A stretch of DNA of 64,000 nucleotides from Aristolochia californica (lineage: Eukaryota > Streptophyta > Magnoliopsida > Piperales > Aristolochiaceae): the NCBI GenBank assembly GCA_029961685.1, contig JARWKL010000007.1, forward strand, positions 27,351,013 to 27,415,012. The letters run 5' to 3'. Shown in pieces: positions 12,592-25,348 of this stretch. The notes beneath the pieces were generated by a model. The model ran no database searches. It saw only the letters and a program-made list of their open reading frames with translations, and was not told the origin of the DNA. The translations under genes were made by a program, and so were the position numbers. Every line of letters starts with the position of its first letter. The stretch's first letter is position 1.

Positions 12592-15297
12592 ACTGAGTGT
12601 TCAATTGCAATCCATATGTCATTTCATACAAAAATATAGCCCATTACGCATGATAAATCACATTACAATCATCTATGATTATTATGTCAGCTTGTTGCAA
12701 ATGGGCATAATAATGGCATGTTTGACTCGGGTTAATATCCCACCACAAGTTCACTTGAGAATTTAAAGAGCGTTTGTTATTCTCTTTAAAAGCTTTGCAT
12801 CCATAGGTCATTTTCATCTTTAACATGTTTCAAACATGCATATCCATTTTTAAAACATGTGTGGATGAAATCTCTTTCTTGCAAAATTCCAAGCTATAGG
12901 GGTTAAACTAGTGGAATTTCCTAAAATTGGATAACAAAACTTTTGTGTTCATTTGTGTTGGGTGAATAAATTTTCTTTATTTATACTTGTTATTGTTTTA
13001 AATTTTTTCCATACAACAAATAGAAAATTTTCATTTTGTTGTAAGCTTTTTGCCTTGTTTGTTTTCGGGATGAAGGGAGATCGAAAAGTCAAAGTTTTGA
13101 TTTAAGAAAAAAGTTTACATCTAAAATGGAAAAGCACAATGCACAATTGTAGAGAGAGGTAATTCCAAAGAGCGTCAGTAATTTTTAGGAATTGTAAGCT
13201 CTTTTTAGTTTTTATATCCCAGGTTTTGCAATCGTCGGGAAAAATTGGTGCCAGAGGATTTTTAACTGAGTGTTAAATTGCAATCCATAAGTCATTTCAT
13301 ACAAAAATATAGCTCGTTACGCATGATAAATCACTTTACAATCATCAATGATTGTTAGATCAAATTTTGGAAAATGGGCAAAATAATGACTTGTTAAATT
13401 CGTGTAAATATCTCACCGCACCTTCACTTGAGAATTTAATGAGCGTTTGTTATTCTCTTTAAAAGCTTTGGATCCATAGGTCATTTGAATCTTTAGCATG
13501 TTTCAAGCGTGCATATCCATTTTTAAAACATGTCCAGAAAAAATCTCCTTCATGTAAAATTCCAAGATATTAGTTTTGGACTATTGGAATTACCCAAACT
13601 TGGATAACAAAACTTTTGTGTTCATTTGTGGTGTGTGAATAAATTTTCTTCATTTACTTTTTTTATTGTTTTAAATTTTTTCCGTACATCAACTATAAAA
13701 TTTTTATTTTGTTGTGATCTATTTGCCTTTTTTGTTTACGGGATGAAGGGAGAGCAAAAAACTCGATGTTTTGATTTAAGAATAATATGTACATCTAAAA
13801 TGGAACTGCACAATGCACATATGTAGAGAGAGATAATTCCAAAGAGTGTCTGTACTTTTTAGGGATTGTAAGCTCTTTTAAGTTTTTATATCTCAGGTTT
13901 TGCAATCGTCGGGAAAAATTGGTGGCAGAGCATTTTTAACTATGTGTTGAATTGCAATCCATAAGTCATTTTATACAAAAAATATAGCCCATTACGCAGG
14001 ATAAATCACTTTACAATCTTCTATGATTGTTAGATCAAATTTATGAAAATGGGCAAAATAATGACTTGTTAGACTCGGGTAAATATCCCACCGCACGTTC
14101 ACTTGAGAATTTAGTGAGCGTTTGTTATTCTCTTTGAAAACTTTGGATCCTTAGGTCATTTGAATCTTTAACATGTTTCAAGCATGCAGGTCCATTTTTA
14201 AAACATGTGTAGAAAAAATCTCCTTCATGTAAAATTCCAAGCTATTAGGGTCGGACTAATGGAATTTCCCAAACTTGGATATGAAAACTTTTGTGTTCAT
14301 TTGTGTCGTGGGAATAGATATTTTTTATTTACATTAGTTATTATTTTAAATATTTTCCGCACATCAACTATAAAATTTTTATGTTGTTGCGATCTTTTTG
14401 CCTTTTTTATATACAGGATGAAGGGGGAGCGAAAACTCAAAGTTCGGATTTAAGAAAAAAGTCTACATCTAAAATGGGAATGCACAATGCACAAATGTGG
14501 AGAGAGATATTTCCAAAGAGTGTCTGTATGTTTTAGGGATCGTATGCACTTTTTCGTTTTTATATCTAAGGTTTTGCAATCGTCGGGAGACGGGGAGACG
14601 GGGAGGCGGGCGATTTTTAACTGAGTGTTGACTTCAAATCCATAAGTCATTTCTTAAAAAAATATAGCCCGTTACACATGACAAATTACTTTACAATCAT
14701 CTATGATTGTTAGCTCAACTTTTTGAATATGGGCAAAATAATGGCTTGTTTGACTCGGGCAAATATCCCACCGCACGTTCACTTGAGAATTTAATGAGCG
14801 TTTGTTATTCTCTTTAAAAGCTTTGGATCTGTAGGTCATTTGAATCTTTAACATGTTTCTAGCATGCATATCCATTTTTAAAACATGTGTAGAAAAAATC
14901 TCCTTCATGGAAAATTCCCAAGATATTATTAGTTTTGGACTAGTGGAATTTCCCAAACTTGGATAACAAAACTTTTGTGTTCATTTGTGGTCTGTGATTA
15001 AATTTTCTTCATTTAATTTTTTTATTGTTTTAAATTTTTTCCGTACATCAACTATAAAATTTTCATTTTGTTGTGATCTATTTGCCTTTTTTGTTTACAG
15101 GATGAAGGGAGAGCAAAAAACTTGAAGTTTTGATTTAAGAAAAATGTGTACATCTATAACGAAAATGCACAATGCACATATGTAGAGAGAGATAATTCCA
15201 AAGAGTATCTGTAATTTTTAGGGATTGTAAGCAATTTTTCGTTTTTATATCTCAGGTTTTGCAATCGTCTAGAAAAATTGGTGGCAGAGGATTTTTA
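12592..15297. repeat. Satellite block B, C/A chimera, C, A (duplicate of 7037-9733)
   Basis: Starts are 12592 B, 13265 C switching to A near 13567, 13939 C and 14620 A. It matches 7037-9733 in order, switch point and shared variants at a nearly constant offset of 5553-5563 bp. It differs in carrying a G-rich expansion at 14585-14610. Confidence 0.8.
14585..14610 (+). other. Canonical G-quadruplex motif at a C/A monomer boundary
   Basis: Four G-tracts of 3, 4, 4 and 3 bases are separated by three 4-base loops (AGAC, AGAC, AGGC), which fits the G3+N1-7 pattern. Other C monomer ends have a related G-rich stretch (GGGAAACGGGGGAGGCGGG) without the extra unit. The motif appears to arise from duplication of the 8-bp unit AGACGGGG. 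Folding in vivo is not shown. Confidence 0.75.
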
Positions 15298-15973
15298 ACT
15301 ATGTGTTAATTGCAATCCATAAGTCATTTCAAACAAAAATATAGCTCGTTACGTAGGATAAATCACTTTACAATCATCTATGATTGTTAGATCAAATTTT
15401 TGAAAATGGGCAAAATAATGACTTGTAAGACTCGGGTAAATATCCCACCGCACGTTCACTTGAGAATTTAATGAGCGTTTGTTATGCTTTTTGAAAGCTT
15501 TGGATCCGTTGGTAATTTGAATCTTTAACATGTTTCTAGCATACATATCTATTTTTAAAACATGTGTAAAAAAAATCTCCTTCATGGAAAATTCCCAAGA
15601 TATTATTAGTTTTGGACTAGTGGAATTTCCCAAACTTGGATAACAAAACTGTTGTGTTCATTTGTGGTGTGTGAATAAATTTTCTTCATTAACTTTTTTT
15701 ATTGTTTTAAATTTTTTCCGTACATCAACTATCAAATTTTCATTTTGTTGTGATCTATTTGCCTTTTTTTTTTACGGGATGAAGGGAAAGCGAAAAACTT
15801 GAAGTTTTGATTTAAGAAAAATGTGTACATCTAAAACGGAAATGCACAATGCACATATGTAGAGAGAGATAATTCCAAAGAGTGTCTGTAATTTTTAGCG
15901 ATTGTAAGTACTTTTTCTTTTTATATCTCAGGTTTTGGAATCGTTGGGAAAAATGGGTTGCAGAGGATATTTA
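15298..15973. repeat. C/A chimeric satellite monomer
   Basis: The monomer starts with a C body (GTTAGATCAAATTTTTG) and becomes A from about 15490 (TTTCTAGCAT, GATATTATTAGTTTTGG). The A monomer before it (14620) has a similar GAAAATTCCCAAGATATTATTAG variant, so the chimera probably formed by exchange with its neighbour. It is followed directly by B. Confidence 0.75.
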
Positions 15974-18664
15974 ACTGAGTGTTGAATTGCAATCCATAAG
16001 TCATTTCATATAAATATAGCCCGTTACGCATGATAAATCACATTACAATCATCAATGATTATTATGTCAGCTTTTTGCAAATGGGCAAAATAATGGCATG
16101 TTTGATTCGGGTAAATATCCCACCGCAAGTTCACTTGAGAATTTAATGAGCGTTTGTTATTCTCTTTAAAAGCTTTTCATCCATAGGTCATTTGCATCTT
16201 TAACATGTTTCAAACATGCATATCCATTTTTAAAATATGTGTGGATGAAATCTCTTTCTTGCAAAATTCCAAGCTGTTAGGGTTAAACTAGTGGAATTTC
16301 CAAAAATTGGATAACAAAACTTTTGTGTTCTTTAGTGTTGGGTGAATAAATTTTGTTTATTTATATTTGTTATTGTTTTAAATTTTTTCCATACATCCAC
16401 TATAAAATTCTCATCTTGTTGTAAGCTTTTTGCCTTATTTGTTTTCCGGATGAAGGGAGAGCGAAAAGTCAGAGTTTGAATTTATGAAAAAATTGTACAT
16501 CTAAAATGGAAAAGCCTAATGCACATATGTAGAGAGAGATAATTCCAAAGAGTGTCTGTAATTTTAAGGGATCTGTAAGCTCTTTTTAGTTTTTATATCT
16601 CAGGTTTCGCAATCGTCTGGAAAAATTGGTGGCAGAGGATTTTTAACGGAATATTGAATTGCAATCCATAAGTCATTTCATACAAAAATATAGCCCGATA
16701 CGTACGATAAATCACATTACAATCATCTATGATTATTATGTCGGCTTTTTGCAAATGGGCAAAATAATGGCATGTTTGACTCGGGTAAATATCCCACCGC
16801 AAGTGCATTTGAGAATTTAATGAGCGTTTGTTATTGTCTTTAAAAGCTTTGTATCCATAGCTCACTTTCATCTTTAACATGTTTCAAACATGCATATCCA
16901 TTTTTAAAACATGTGTGGATGAAATCTCTTTCTCGTAAAATTACAAGCTGTTAGTGTTAAACTAGTGGAATTTCCAAAAATTGGATAACAAAACTTTTGT
17001 GTTCATTAGTGTTGGGTGAATAAATTTTCTTTATTTATATTTGTTATTGTTTTAAATTTTTTCCATACATCAACTACAAAATTTTCATTTTGTTGTAAGC
17101 TTTTTGCCTTGTTTGTTTTCGGGATGAAGGGAGAGCGAAAAGTCAAAGTTTTGATTTAAGAAAAAATTGTCCATCTAAAATGGAAAAGAAAAATGCAAAA
17201 TTGTAGAGAGAGATAATTCCAAAGAAAGTCTGCAATTTTTAGGGATTGTAAGCTCTTTTTAGTTTTTATATCTCAGGTTTTGCAATCGTCGAGAAAAATT
17301 GGTGGCAGAGGATTTTTAACCGAGTGTTGAATTGCAATCCATAAGTCATTTCATACAAAAATATAGCCCAATACGCATGATAAATCACATTACAATCATC
17401 TATGATTATTATGTCAGCTTTTTGCAAATGGGCAAAATAATGGCATGTTTGACTCGAGTAAATATCCTACAGCAAGTTCCCTTGAAAATTTAATGAGCGT
17501 TTGTTATTTTATTTAAAATCTTTGCATCCATAGCTCATTTGCATCTTTACCATGTTTCAAACATGCATATCCATTTTTAAAACATGTGTGGATGAAATCT
17601 CTTTCTTGCAAAATTCCAAGCTGTTAGGGTTAAACTACAGGAACTGCCTTAAATTGGATAACAAAACTTTTGTGTTCATTAGTGTTGGGTGAATAAATTT
17701 TCTTTATTTATATTTGTTATTGTTTTAAATTTTTTTCATACATCAACTATAAAATTTTCATTTTGTTGTAAGCTTTTTGCCTTGTTTGTTTTCGGGATGA
17801 AGGGAGAGCGAAAAGTCAAAGTTTTGATTTAAGAAAAAATTGTACATCTAAAATTGAAAAGCACAATGCACAATTGTAGACAGAGATAATTCCAAAGAGT
17901 GTCTGTAATTTTTAAGGATTGTAAGCTCTTTTTAGTTTTTATATCTTAGGTTTTGCAATCGTCGGGAAAAATTGGTGGCAAAGGATTTTTAACCGAGTGT
18001 TAAATTGCAATCCAAAAGTTATTTCATACAAAAATATAGCCCGATACGCATGATAAATCACATTACAATCATCTATGATTATTATGTCAGCTTGTTGTAA
18101 ATGGGCAAAATAATGGCATGTTTGACTCGGGTAAATATCCTACCGCAAGTTCCCTTGAGAATTTAATGAGCGTTTGTTATTCCCTTTAAAAGCTTTGCAT
18201 CCATAGCTCATTTGCATCTTTAACATGTTTCAAACATGCATATCCATTTTTAAAACATGTGTGGATGAAATCTCTTTCTTGCAAAATTCCAAGCTGTTAG
18301 GTTTAAACTACAGGAACTGCCCAAAATTGGATAACAAAACTTTTGTGTTCATTAGTGTTGGGTGAATAAATTTTCTTTATTTATATTTGTTATTGTTTGA
18401 AATTTTTTCCATACATCAAGTATAAAATTTTCATTTTTTTGTAAGCTTTTTGCCTTGTTTGTTTTTGGGATGAAGGGAGAGCGAAAACTCAAAGTTTTGA
18501 TTTAAGAAAAAATTGTACATCTAAAATGGAAAAGCACAATGCACAAATGTAGAGAGAGATATTTCCAAAGAGTGTCTGTATGGTTTTGGGATCGTATGCA
18601 CTTTTTCGTTTTTATATCTAAGGTTTTGCAACCGTCGGAAAACGGGGGAGGCGGGCGATTTTTA
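15974..18664. repeat. Run of four consecutive B monomers
   Basis: Starts are 15974, 16646, 17319 and 17992. All four carry B diagnostics (CACATTACAATC, GTGGATGAAATC, GTTAAACTA). The last three share private variants (TTTTTAACSGA-type heads, GCCCGATACG, GTGTTCATTAGTGTTGGG, GCTGTTAG), showing monomer-by-monomer spread with a 672-bp period. The fourth ends as C (ATATTTCCAAAGAGTGTCTG and a G-rich tail), which returns the array to an A monomer. Confidence 0.85.
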
Positions 18665-21323
18665 ACTGAGTGTTGACTTCAAATCTATAAGTCATTTCTA
18701 AGAAAAATATAGCCCATTACGCATGACAAATCACTTTACAATCATCTATGATTGTTAGCTCAACTTTTTAATTATGGGCAAAATAATGGCTTGTTTGACT
18801 CGGGCAAATATCCCACCGCACGTTCACTTGAGAATTTAATGAGCGTTTGTTATTCTATTTAAAAGCTTTGGATCCATAGGTCATTTGAATCTTTAACATG
18901 TTTCTAACATGCATATCCATTTTTAAAACATGTGTAGAAAATATCTCCTTCATGTAAAATTCCAAGATATTAGTTTTGGACTAGTGGAATTTCCCAAACT
19001 TGGATAACAAAACTTTTGTGTTCATTTGTGGTGGGTGAATAAATTTTCTTCATTTACTTTTTTTATTGTTTTAAATTTTTTCCGTACATCAACTATAAAA
19101 TTTTCATTTTGTTGTGATCTATTTGCCTTTTTTGTTTACAGGATGAAGGGAGAGCGAAAAACTTGAACTTTTGATTTAAGAAAAGTGTGTACATCTAAAA
19201 TGGAAATGCACAATGCACATATGTAGAGAGAGATAATTCCAAAGAGTTTCTGTATGTTTTAGGGATCGTGTGCACTTTTTCGTTTTTATATCTAAGCTTT
19301 TGCAATCATCGGGAAATGGGGGAGGCGGGCTATTTTTAACTGAGTGTTGACTTCAAATCCATAAGTCATTTCTTACAAAAATATAGCCCATTACGCATGA
19401 CAAATCACCTTACAATCATCTATGATTGTTAGCTCAACTTTTTGAATATGGGCAAAATAATGGCATGTTTGAGTCGGGCAAATATCCCACCGCACTTTCA
19501 CTTGAGAATTTAATGAACGTTTGTTATTCTCTTTAAAAGCTTTGGATCCATAGGTCATTTGAATCTTTAACTTGTTTCTAGCATGCATATCCATTTTTAA
19601 AACATGTGTAGAAAAAATCTCCTTCATGAAAAATTCCAAGATATTAGTTTTGGACTCGTAGAATTTCCCAAACATGGATAACAAAACTTTTGTGTTCATT
19701 TGTGGTGTGTGAATAAATTTTCTTCATTTACTTTTTTTATTGTTTTAAAATTTTCCCGTACATCAACTATGAAATTTTCATTTTGTTGTAATCTATTTGC
19801 CTTTTTGTTTACGGGAAGAAGGGAGAGCAAAAAACTTGAAGTTTTGATTTATGAAAAATGTTTACATCTAAAACGGAAATGCACAATGCACATATGTAGA
19901 GAGAGATAATTCCAAAGATTGTCAATAATTTTTAGGGATTGTAAGCACTTTTTCGTTTTTAAATCTCAGGTTTTGCAATCATCGGGAAAAATGGGTTGCG
20001 AAGGATTTTTAACTGAGTGTTGAATTGCAATCCATAAGTCATTTCATACAAAAATATAGCCCATTACCCATGATAAATCACTTTACAATCATCTCTGATT
20101 ATTATGTCAGCTTTTTTCTAATGGGCAAAATAACGGCATGTTTGACTCGGGTAAATATCCCACCGCAAGTTCACTTGAGAATTTAATTGGCGTTTGTTAT
20201 TCTCATTAAAAGCTTTGCATCCATAGCCCATTTGCGTCTTTAACATGTTTCAAACATGCATATTCATTTTTAAAACATGAGTGAATGAAATTTCTTTCTT
20301 TCAAAATTCCAAGCTATTGGTGTTAAACTAGTGGAATTTCCAAAAATTGGATAACGAAACTTTTGTGTTGATTTGTGTTGGGTGAATAAATTTTCTTTAT
20401 TTATATTTGTTATTGTTTTAATTTTTTTCCATACATCAACTATAAAATTTTCATTTTGTTGTAAGTTTTTTGCCTTGTTTGTTTTCGAGATGAAGGGAGA
20501 GCGAAAAGTCAAAGTTTTGATTTAAAAAAAAAGTGTACATCTAAAATGGAAAAGCACAATGAACAATTGTAGGGAGAGATAATTCCAAAGTGTTTGTAAT
20601 TGTAGAGAAAGATAATTCAAAAGAGTGTCTATAATTTTTAGGGATTTTAAGCACTTTTTCGTTTTTATATCTCAGGTTTTGCAATCGTCGGGAAAAATGG
20701 GTTGCGGAGGATTTTTGACTGATTGTTGAATTGCAATCCATAAGTCATTTCATACAAAAATATAGCCCGTTATGCATGATAAATCACATTACTATCATCT
20801 ATGATTATTATGTCAGCTTTTTGCAAATAGACAAAATAATGGTATGTTTGACATGGGTAAATATCCCACCGCAAGTTCACTTGAGAATTTAATGAGCGTT
20901 TATTATTCTCTTTAAAAGCTTTGCATCGATAGCTCATTTGCGTCTTTAACATGTTTCAAACATGCATATCCATTTTTAAAACATGTGTGGATGAAATCTC
21001 TTTCTTGCAAACTTCCAAGCTATTAGGGTTAAACTAGTGGAATTTCCCAATATTGGATAAAAAAACTTTTGTGTTCATTTGTGTTGGGTGAATAAATTTT
21101 CATTATTTATATTTTTTATTTTTTTTAATTTTTTCCATACATCAACTATAAAATTTTCATTTTGTTGTAAGCTTTTTGCCTTGTTAGTTTTCGGGATGAA
21201 GGGAGAGCGAAAGGTAAAAGTTTTGATTTAAGAAAAAAGTGTACATCTAATATGAAAAAGCACAATGCACCATTGTAGAGAGAGATAATTCCAAAGAGTG
21301 TCTGTAAGTTTTAAGGATTTTTA
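18665..21323. repeat. Satellite block A-A-B-B
   Basis: Starts are 18665 A, 19339 A, 20012 B and 20718 B. The first A acquires a C-type tail near 19245 (TTTCTGTATGTTTTAGGG), so another A follows. The first B carries a roughly 33-bp duplication at 20566-20631 and then an A-type end (GCACTTTTTCG, GGGTTGCGGAGG), so another B follows. The second B is only 606 bp: about 65-70 bp of its 3' end is missing at a join near 21313-21318. Confidence 0.82.
20566..20631. repeat. Imperfect 33-bp tandem duplication
   Basis: Two adjacent copies of the unit ATTGTAGRGARAGATAATTC... are seen at 20566-20598 and 20599-20631. The first is B-like and the second leads into an A-like tail, so the duplication coincides with a type switch and may mark a recombination joint. 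Confidence 0.75.
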
Positions 21324-24300
21324 ACTGAGTGTTGAATTGCAATCCATAAGTCATTTCGTACAAAAATATAGCCCGTTACGCATGATGAATCACTTTACAA
21401 TCATCTATGAATGTTAGTTCAAATTTTTTAAAATGGGCAAAATAATGAATTGTTAGACTCGGGTAAATATCCCACCGCACATTCACTTGAGAATTTGATG
21501 AGCATTTGTTATTCCTTCAAAAGCTTGGATCCATAGGTCATTTGAATCTTTAACATGTTTCAATGCATATCCATTTTTAAAACATGTGTTGAAAAAATCT
21601 CTTTCATGTAAAATTCCAAGCTATTAGGGTTGGACTAATGGAATTTCCCAAACTTGGATAACAAAACTTTTGTGTTCATTTGTGGTGTGTGGATAGATAT
21701 TTTTTATTTACATTAGTTATTATTTTAAATACTTTCCACACATTAACTATAAATTTTTTATTTTGTTGTGATCTTTTTACCTTTTTTGTTTACGGGATGA
21801 AGGGGGAGCGAAAACTCAAAGTTCTGATTTAAGAAAAAAGTGTACATCTCAAATGGAAATGCACAATGCACAAATGCAGAGGGAGATATTTCCAAATATT
21901 TTTTGTATGTTTTAGGGATCGTGTGCACTTTTTCGTTTTTATATCTAAGGTTTTGCTGTCGTTGGTAAATGCGGGAGGCGTGCGATTTTTAACTGAGTGT
22001 TGACTTCAAATCCATAAGTCATTTCATAGAAAAATATAGCCCGTTACGCATGACAAATCACTTTACAATCATCTATGATTGTTAGCTCAACTTTTTGAAT
22101 CTGGGCAAAATAATGGCTTGTTTGACTCGGGCAAATATCCCACCGCACGTTCGCTTGAGAATTCAATGAGCGTTTGTTATTCTCCTTAAAAGCTTTGGAT
22201 CCGTAGGTCAGTTGAATCTTTAACATGTTTGTAGCATGCATATCCATTTTTAAAACATGTTTAGAAAAAATCTCCTTCATGTAAAATTCCAAGATGCTAG
22301 TTTTGGACTAGTGGAATTTCCCAAACTTGGATAGCAAAACTTTTGTGTTCATTTGAGGTGTGTCAATAAATTTTCTTAATTTACTTTTTTATTGTTTTAA
22401 ATTTTTCCGTACATCAACTATAAAATTTTCATTTTGTTGTGATCTATTTGCCTTTTTTTTTTACGGGATGATGGGAGAGCGAAAAACTCGAAGTTTTGAT
22501 TTAAGAAAAATGTGTACATCTAAAACAGAAATGCACAATGCACATATGTAGAGAGAGATAATTCCAAAGAGTATCTGTAATTTTTAGGGATTGTAAGCAC
22601 TTTTTCGTTTTTATATCTCAGGTTTTGCATTCGTCTGGAAAAATTGGTGGCAGTGGATTTTTAACTGAGTGTTGAATTGCAATCCATAAGTCATTTCATA
22701 CAAAAATATAGCCCGTTACGCATGATGAATCACTTTACAATCATCTATGATTGTTAGATCAAATTTTTGAAAATGGGCAAAGTAATGACTTGTTAGACTC
22801 GGGTAAATATGCTACCGTATGTTCACTTGAGAATTTAATGAGCGTTTGTTATTCTCTTGAAAAGCAAGGATCCATAGGTCATTTGAATCTTTAACATGTT
22901 TCGAGCATGCATATCCATTTTTAAAACATGTGTAGAAAAAATCTCCTTCATGTAAAATTCCAAGCTATTAGGGTTGGAGTAATGGAATTTCCCAAACTTG
23001 GATAAAAAAACTTTTTTGTTCATTTGTGGTGTGTGAATAGATATTTTTTATTTACATTAGTTATTTTTTGAATATTTTCCACACATCAACTATAAAATTT
23101 TTATTTTGTTGTGATCTTTTTGCCTTTTTTGTTTATGGGATGAAGGGGGAGTGAAAACTCATAGTTCTGAATTAAGAAAAAAGTGTACATCTAAAATGGA
23201 AATGCACAATGCACAAATGCAGAGAGAGATATTTCCAAATATTTTCTGTATGTTTTAGGGATTGTATGTACTGTTTCGTTTTTATATCTCAGGTTTTGCA
23301 ATCGTCGGGAAAAAAGGGTTACGGAGGATTTTTAACTGAGTGTTGAATTGCAATCCATAAGTCATTTCATACAAAAATATAGCCCGTTATGCATGATAAA
23401 TCACATTACAATCATCTATGATTATTGTGTCATCTTTTTGCAAATGGGCAAAATAATGACATGTTTGACTCGGGTAAATATCCCACTGCAAGTTCACTTG
23501 AGAATTTAATGACCATTAGTTATTCTCTTTAAAAGCTTTGCATCCATAGCTCATTTGCATCTTTTACATGTTTCAAACATGCATATCCATTTTTAAAACA
23601 TGTGTGGATGAAATCTCTTTCTTGCAAAATTCCAAGCTATTAGGGTTAAACTAGTGGAATTTCCCAAAATTGGATAACAAAAATTTTGTGTTCATTTTTG
23701 TTGGGTGAATAAATTTGCTTTATTTATATTTGTTATTGTTTTAAATTTTTTCCATACATCAACTATAAAATTTTCAATTTGTTGTAATCTTTTTGCCTTG
23801 TTTGTTTTCGGGACGAAGGGAGAGGGAAAAGTCAAAGTTTTGATTTAAGAAAAAAGTGTACATCTAAAATGGAAAATCACAATGCACAATTTTAGAGAGA
23901 GATAATTCGAAAGAGTGTCTGTAAATTATAGAGATTGTAAGCTCTTTTTAGTATTTATATCTCAGGTTTTGCAATCGCGGGAAATATTGGTGACAGGGGA
24001 TTTTTAACTGAGTGTTGAATTGCAATCCATAAGTCATTTCATACAAAAATATAGGGCGTTATGCATGATGAATCACTTTAAAATCATCTATGATTGTTAG
24101 ATCAAATTTTAAAAAATGGGCAAAATAATGACTTGTTAGACTCGGGTAAATATCCCACCGCTCGTTCACTTGAGAATTTAATGAGCATTTGTTATTCTCT
24201 TTAAAAGCTTTGGGTCCATAGGTCATTTTAATCTTTAACATGTTTCAAGCATGCATTTCCATTTTTAAAACATGTGTAGAAAAAATCTCCTTGTAAAATT

Positions 24301-25348
24301 CCAAGCTATTAGGGTTGGACTAATGGAATTTCCCAAACTTGGATAACAAAACTTTTGTGTTCATTTGTGGTGTGTGAATAGATATTTTTTATTTAAATTA
24401 GGTATTATTTAAAATATTTTCCACACATCAACTATAAAATTTTTATTTTGTTGTGATCTTTTTGCCTTTTTTGTTTACGGGGTGAAGGGGGAGCGAAAAC
24501 TCAAAGTTCTGATTTAAGAAAAAAGTGTAAATCTAAAATGGAAATGCACAATGGACAAATGTAGAAAGAGATATTTCCAAAGAGTGTCTGTATGTTATAG
24601 GGATCGTAAGCACTTTTTCATTTTTATATCTAACGTTTTGCAACCGTTGGGAAACGGGGGAAGCAGGCGATTTTTAACTGGGTGTTGACTTCAAATCCAT
24701 AAGTCATTTCTTACAAAATATAGCCCAATACGCATGACAAATCACTTTACAATCATCAATGATTGTTAGCTCAACTTTTTGAATATGGGCAAAATAATGG
24801 CTTGTTTGACTCGGGCAAATATCCCACTGCACGTTCACATGAGAATTTAATGAGCGTTTGTTATTCTCTTTAAAAAATTTGGATCCCTAGGTCATTTGAA
24901 TCTTTAACATGTTTCCAGCATGCATATCCATTTTTAAAACATGTGTAGAAAAAATCTCCTTCATGTAAAATTCAAAGATATTAGTTTTGGACTACTGGAA
25001 TTTTCCAAACTTGGATAACAAAACTTTTGTGCTCATTTGTGGGGTGTGAATAAATTTTCTTCATTCCCTTTTTTATTGTTTTAAATGTTTTTCATACATC
25101 AACTATAAAATTTTCATTTTGTTGTGATCTATTTGCCTTTTTTGTTTACGGGATTAAGGGAGATCGAAAAACTCGATGTTTTGATTTAAGAAAAATGTGT
25201 ACATCTAACACGGAAATGCGCAATGCACATATGTAGAGAGAGATAATTCCAAAGAGTGTTTGTAATTTTTAAGGATTGTTAGAAATTTTTCCTTTTTATA
25301 TCTCAGGTTTTGCAATCGTCGGGAAAAATGAGTTACAGAGGATTTTTA
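21324..25348. repeat. Satellite block C-A-C-B-C-A (counterpart of 47460-51494)
   Basis: Starts are 21324 C, 21992 A, 22664 C, 23335 B, 24007 C and 24677 A. The unusual order and its private variants recur about 26.14 kb downstream. They include GGCAGTGGATTTTTAAC, GATAAAAAAACTTTTTTG, CCAAATATTTTCTGTATG, ATTGTGTCATCTTTTTGC and ATCAAATTTTAAAAAATGGG. The offset stays at 26136-26145 across six monomer starts. Confidence 0.8.
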
